From: Desulfovibrio sp.
Lineage (GTDB): Bacteria; Desulfobacterota; Desulfovibrionia; Desulfovibrionales; Desulfovibrionaceae
Length of the DNA stretch: 5,303 nt
Direction: 5' to 3'
NCBI GenBank assembly: GCA_031255035.1
Contig: JAIRTI010000110.1
Span: 1 to 5,303 of the forward strand
The notes below the pieces were generated by a model. The model was not told the origin of the DNA and did not search any database. It saw nothing but the letters and a program-made list of their open reading frames with translations. Both the position numbers and the translations under genes were made by a program. Within the stretch, counting starts at the first letter, position 1; each line of letters opens with the position of its first letter. Shown here one piece after another: positions 4,311 through 5,303 of this stretch.

Positions 4311-5303
4311 ATGCCCGCAAGCCCGCCCCCTTGCCCGATCCCCGGACGCCTTCAAGATCTGCCTCCGGCCAAGGCCAGATTCTGCCTCGACATGCTGCGC
4401 TTTGTCGAAAAGGACCTTGGCCTTTGCCTTGCGGGAAAACGCCTGGTCGTCGCCTATTCCGGAGGGGCCGATTCCACCGCTTTGCTGTTGGCCTGCCGTT
4501 ATCTGGCGCCCAAAGCCGGGTTTTCCCTGCATGCCGCCCATCTGAACCATCAGCTTCGCCCTTCGGCCGCTGCCGAAGCCGCCGCCTGCGAAAACTTCTG
4601 CCGGGCCCTGGGTCTTTCCCTCAGCACCGGAAGGGCCGATGTGGCCGGAGAACGCGGCAACGACGGCGCCGGGCTTGAAGAGGCGGCCCGCAACGCCCGC
4701 TATGCCTTTCTTGAGCGGACCAGGAGCGAGCAAGGCGCGGACGCCGTTGCGACCGGCCACAACAACAACGACCTGGCCGAAGATATCCTCATGCGCCTTA
4801 TTCGCGGCGCCGGATGGCCCGGCCTTGCCGGCATGCCCGCCTGGGCGCCTGAAAGAAAACTGTTTCGACCCCTGCTTCTCACGCCCCGAAAGGCCATTGA
4901 AGACTTTCTCTCCGGTCTTACGCCCGCCTTGGCTCACGATGAAAGCAACGAAGACGATCGCTTTTTCCGGAACCGGGTCAGGCGCCGCCTCCTGCCCGCC
5001 ATCCTGAAAGAAAATCCGTCCTTCCTGGAGAACGCGGCCGGCCTGTGGCGGCTGGGGGGCATTGATGCCCGCTACTTTGACGCCCTGCTCGACCGCGCCG
5101 GACAAAACGCCTCGTCCGGCAGCCCCGAGAAAGCGGCTTTCACCGCCAATGGCGGACAAGCCATCACCCTCCCCCGGTCCTTGCTCGGAACCATGCCCAA
5201 AGCCTTGCGCCTGCGCCTCTATAAACGCTGCCTCGCCGCTCTGGGCCCCGGACAGGCGCGTCTGGACGGACTCCTCGCCCTGGACGCCGCCTTTGTCGCC
5301 TCC
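4311..5303 (+). CDS. tilS: tRNA(Ile)-lysidine synthase, N-terminal part (runs off the window)
   Basis: TilS attaches lysine to C34 of the CAU-anticodon tRNA(Ile) with ATP, so that it reads AUA and is charged with isoleucine. The frame is open from 4311 to the last base (331 codons), so the 3' end is missing; typical family length is a little over 400 residues. The PP-loop SGGADS is at residues 50-55. HLNHQLRP (77-84), ATGHNNNDLAED (147-158), RLIRGAGWPGLAGM, DESN (210-213) and RNRVRR (220-225) follow in family order. The signature usually written H-x-x-D-D-Q-x-E-T reads H-N-N-N-D-L-A-E-D here (150-158), with asparagine for the first aspartate. The ATG at 4311 lies 16 bases after the previous stop and lacks a clear ribosome site. 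ATG 4392 (residue 28) is an alternative, but LQDLPPAKARFCLD before it looks like genuine protein. Its place after the tetrapyrrole genes seems to be shared transcription only. Confidence 0.95.
   Translation, partial: MPASPPPCPIPGRLQDLPPAKARFCLDMLRFVEKDLGLCLAGKRLVVAYSGGADSTALLLACRYLAPKAGFSLHAAHLNHQLRPSAAAEAAACENFCRALGLSLSTGRADVAGERGNDGAGLEEAARNARYAFLERTRSEQGADAVATGHNNNDLAEDILMRLIRGAGWPGLAGMPAWAPERKLFRPLLLTPRKAIEDFLSGLTPALAHDESNEDDRFFRNRVRRRLLPAILKENPSFLENAAGLWRLGGIDARYFDALLDRAGQNASSGSPEKAAFTANGGQAITLPRSLLGTMPKALRLRLYKRCLAALGPGQARLDGLLALDAAFVAS

Noticed and set aside
4197..5159. Long minus-strand open frame (320 codons) opposite tilS
   Set aside because: It mirrors a well-supported tilS frame in GC-rich DNA, has low-complexity Gly/Ala/Arg text, and shows no family motif.

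Overview
The window is GC-rich, densely coding bacterial chromosome. It most likely comes from a sulfate-reducing Desulfovibrio-type deltaproteobacterium (Desulfovibrionales). This rests on gene content and remembered family resemblance, not a database search. The gene set is a TauE/SafE permease, a stand-alone precorrin-2 dehydrogenase, a HemX/CcsA-like membrane protein, hemA, a short Cys/His protein and tilS. I recall a similar heme-gene order in Desulfovibrio. No mobile element, CRISPR array, tRNA or rRNA is visible.

Layout: (1) Bases 1-103 on the minus strand are the first 34 codons of a TauE/SafE-type permease with a strong ribosome binding site. Its leader holds a hairpin followed by a T-run, and further upstream lie a promoter-like pair and an 8-bp inverted repeat. 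(2) Bases 184-554 have no convincing protein gene. They hold a long, foldable segment closed by a 12-bp perfect long-range inverted repeat (226-237 with 440-451), then a tandem 10-mer and a palindrome just ahead of the next gene. (3) 555-983 encodes a 142-residue tandem ACT-domain protein. (4) After a 152-base gap with inverted repeats comes a tight plus-strand cluster: precorrin-2 dehydrogenase (1136-1807), HemX/CcsA-like protein (1797-2615), glutamyl-tRNA reductase hemA (2618-3928), an unrecognised 111-residue protein with a Cys/His cluster (3959-4294), and tilS (4311 to past the window edge). Gaps in this cluster run from an 11-base overlap to 30 bases, so it reads as one operon.

How the genes work together: HemA starts tetrapyrrole synthesis from glutamyl-tRNA. 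The HemX-like membrane protein probably controls HemA amount or handles heme. The precorrin-2 dehydrogenase works later, on the branch to sirohydrochlorin, the precursor of siroheme. In sulfate reducers siroheme serves dissimilatory sulfite reductase and is also the precursor of heme through the Ahb route, so pairing these genes fits that physiology. TilS and the ACT protein are not tetrapyrrole enzymes; their link to the cluster is by position only.

The points most worth a second look are the candidate structured RNA at 222-455, the alanine at the usual catalytic aspartate position of the precorrin-2 dehydrogenase, the Cys/His motif in the small protein after hemA, and the attenuator-like leader of the permease gene.
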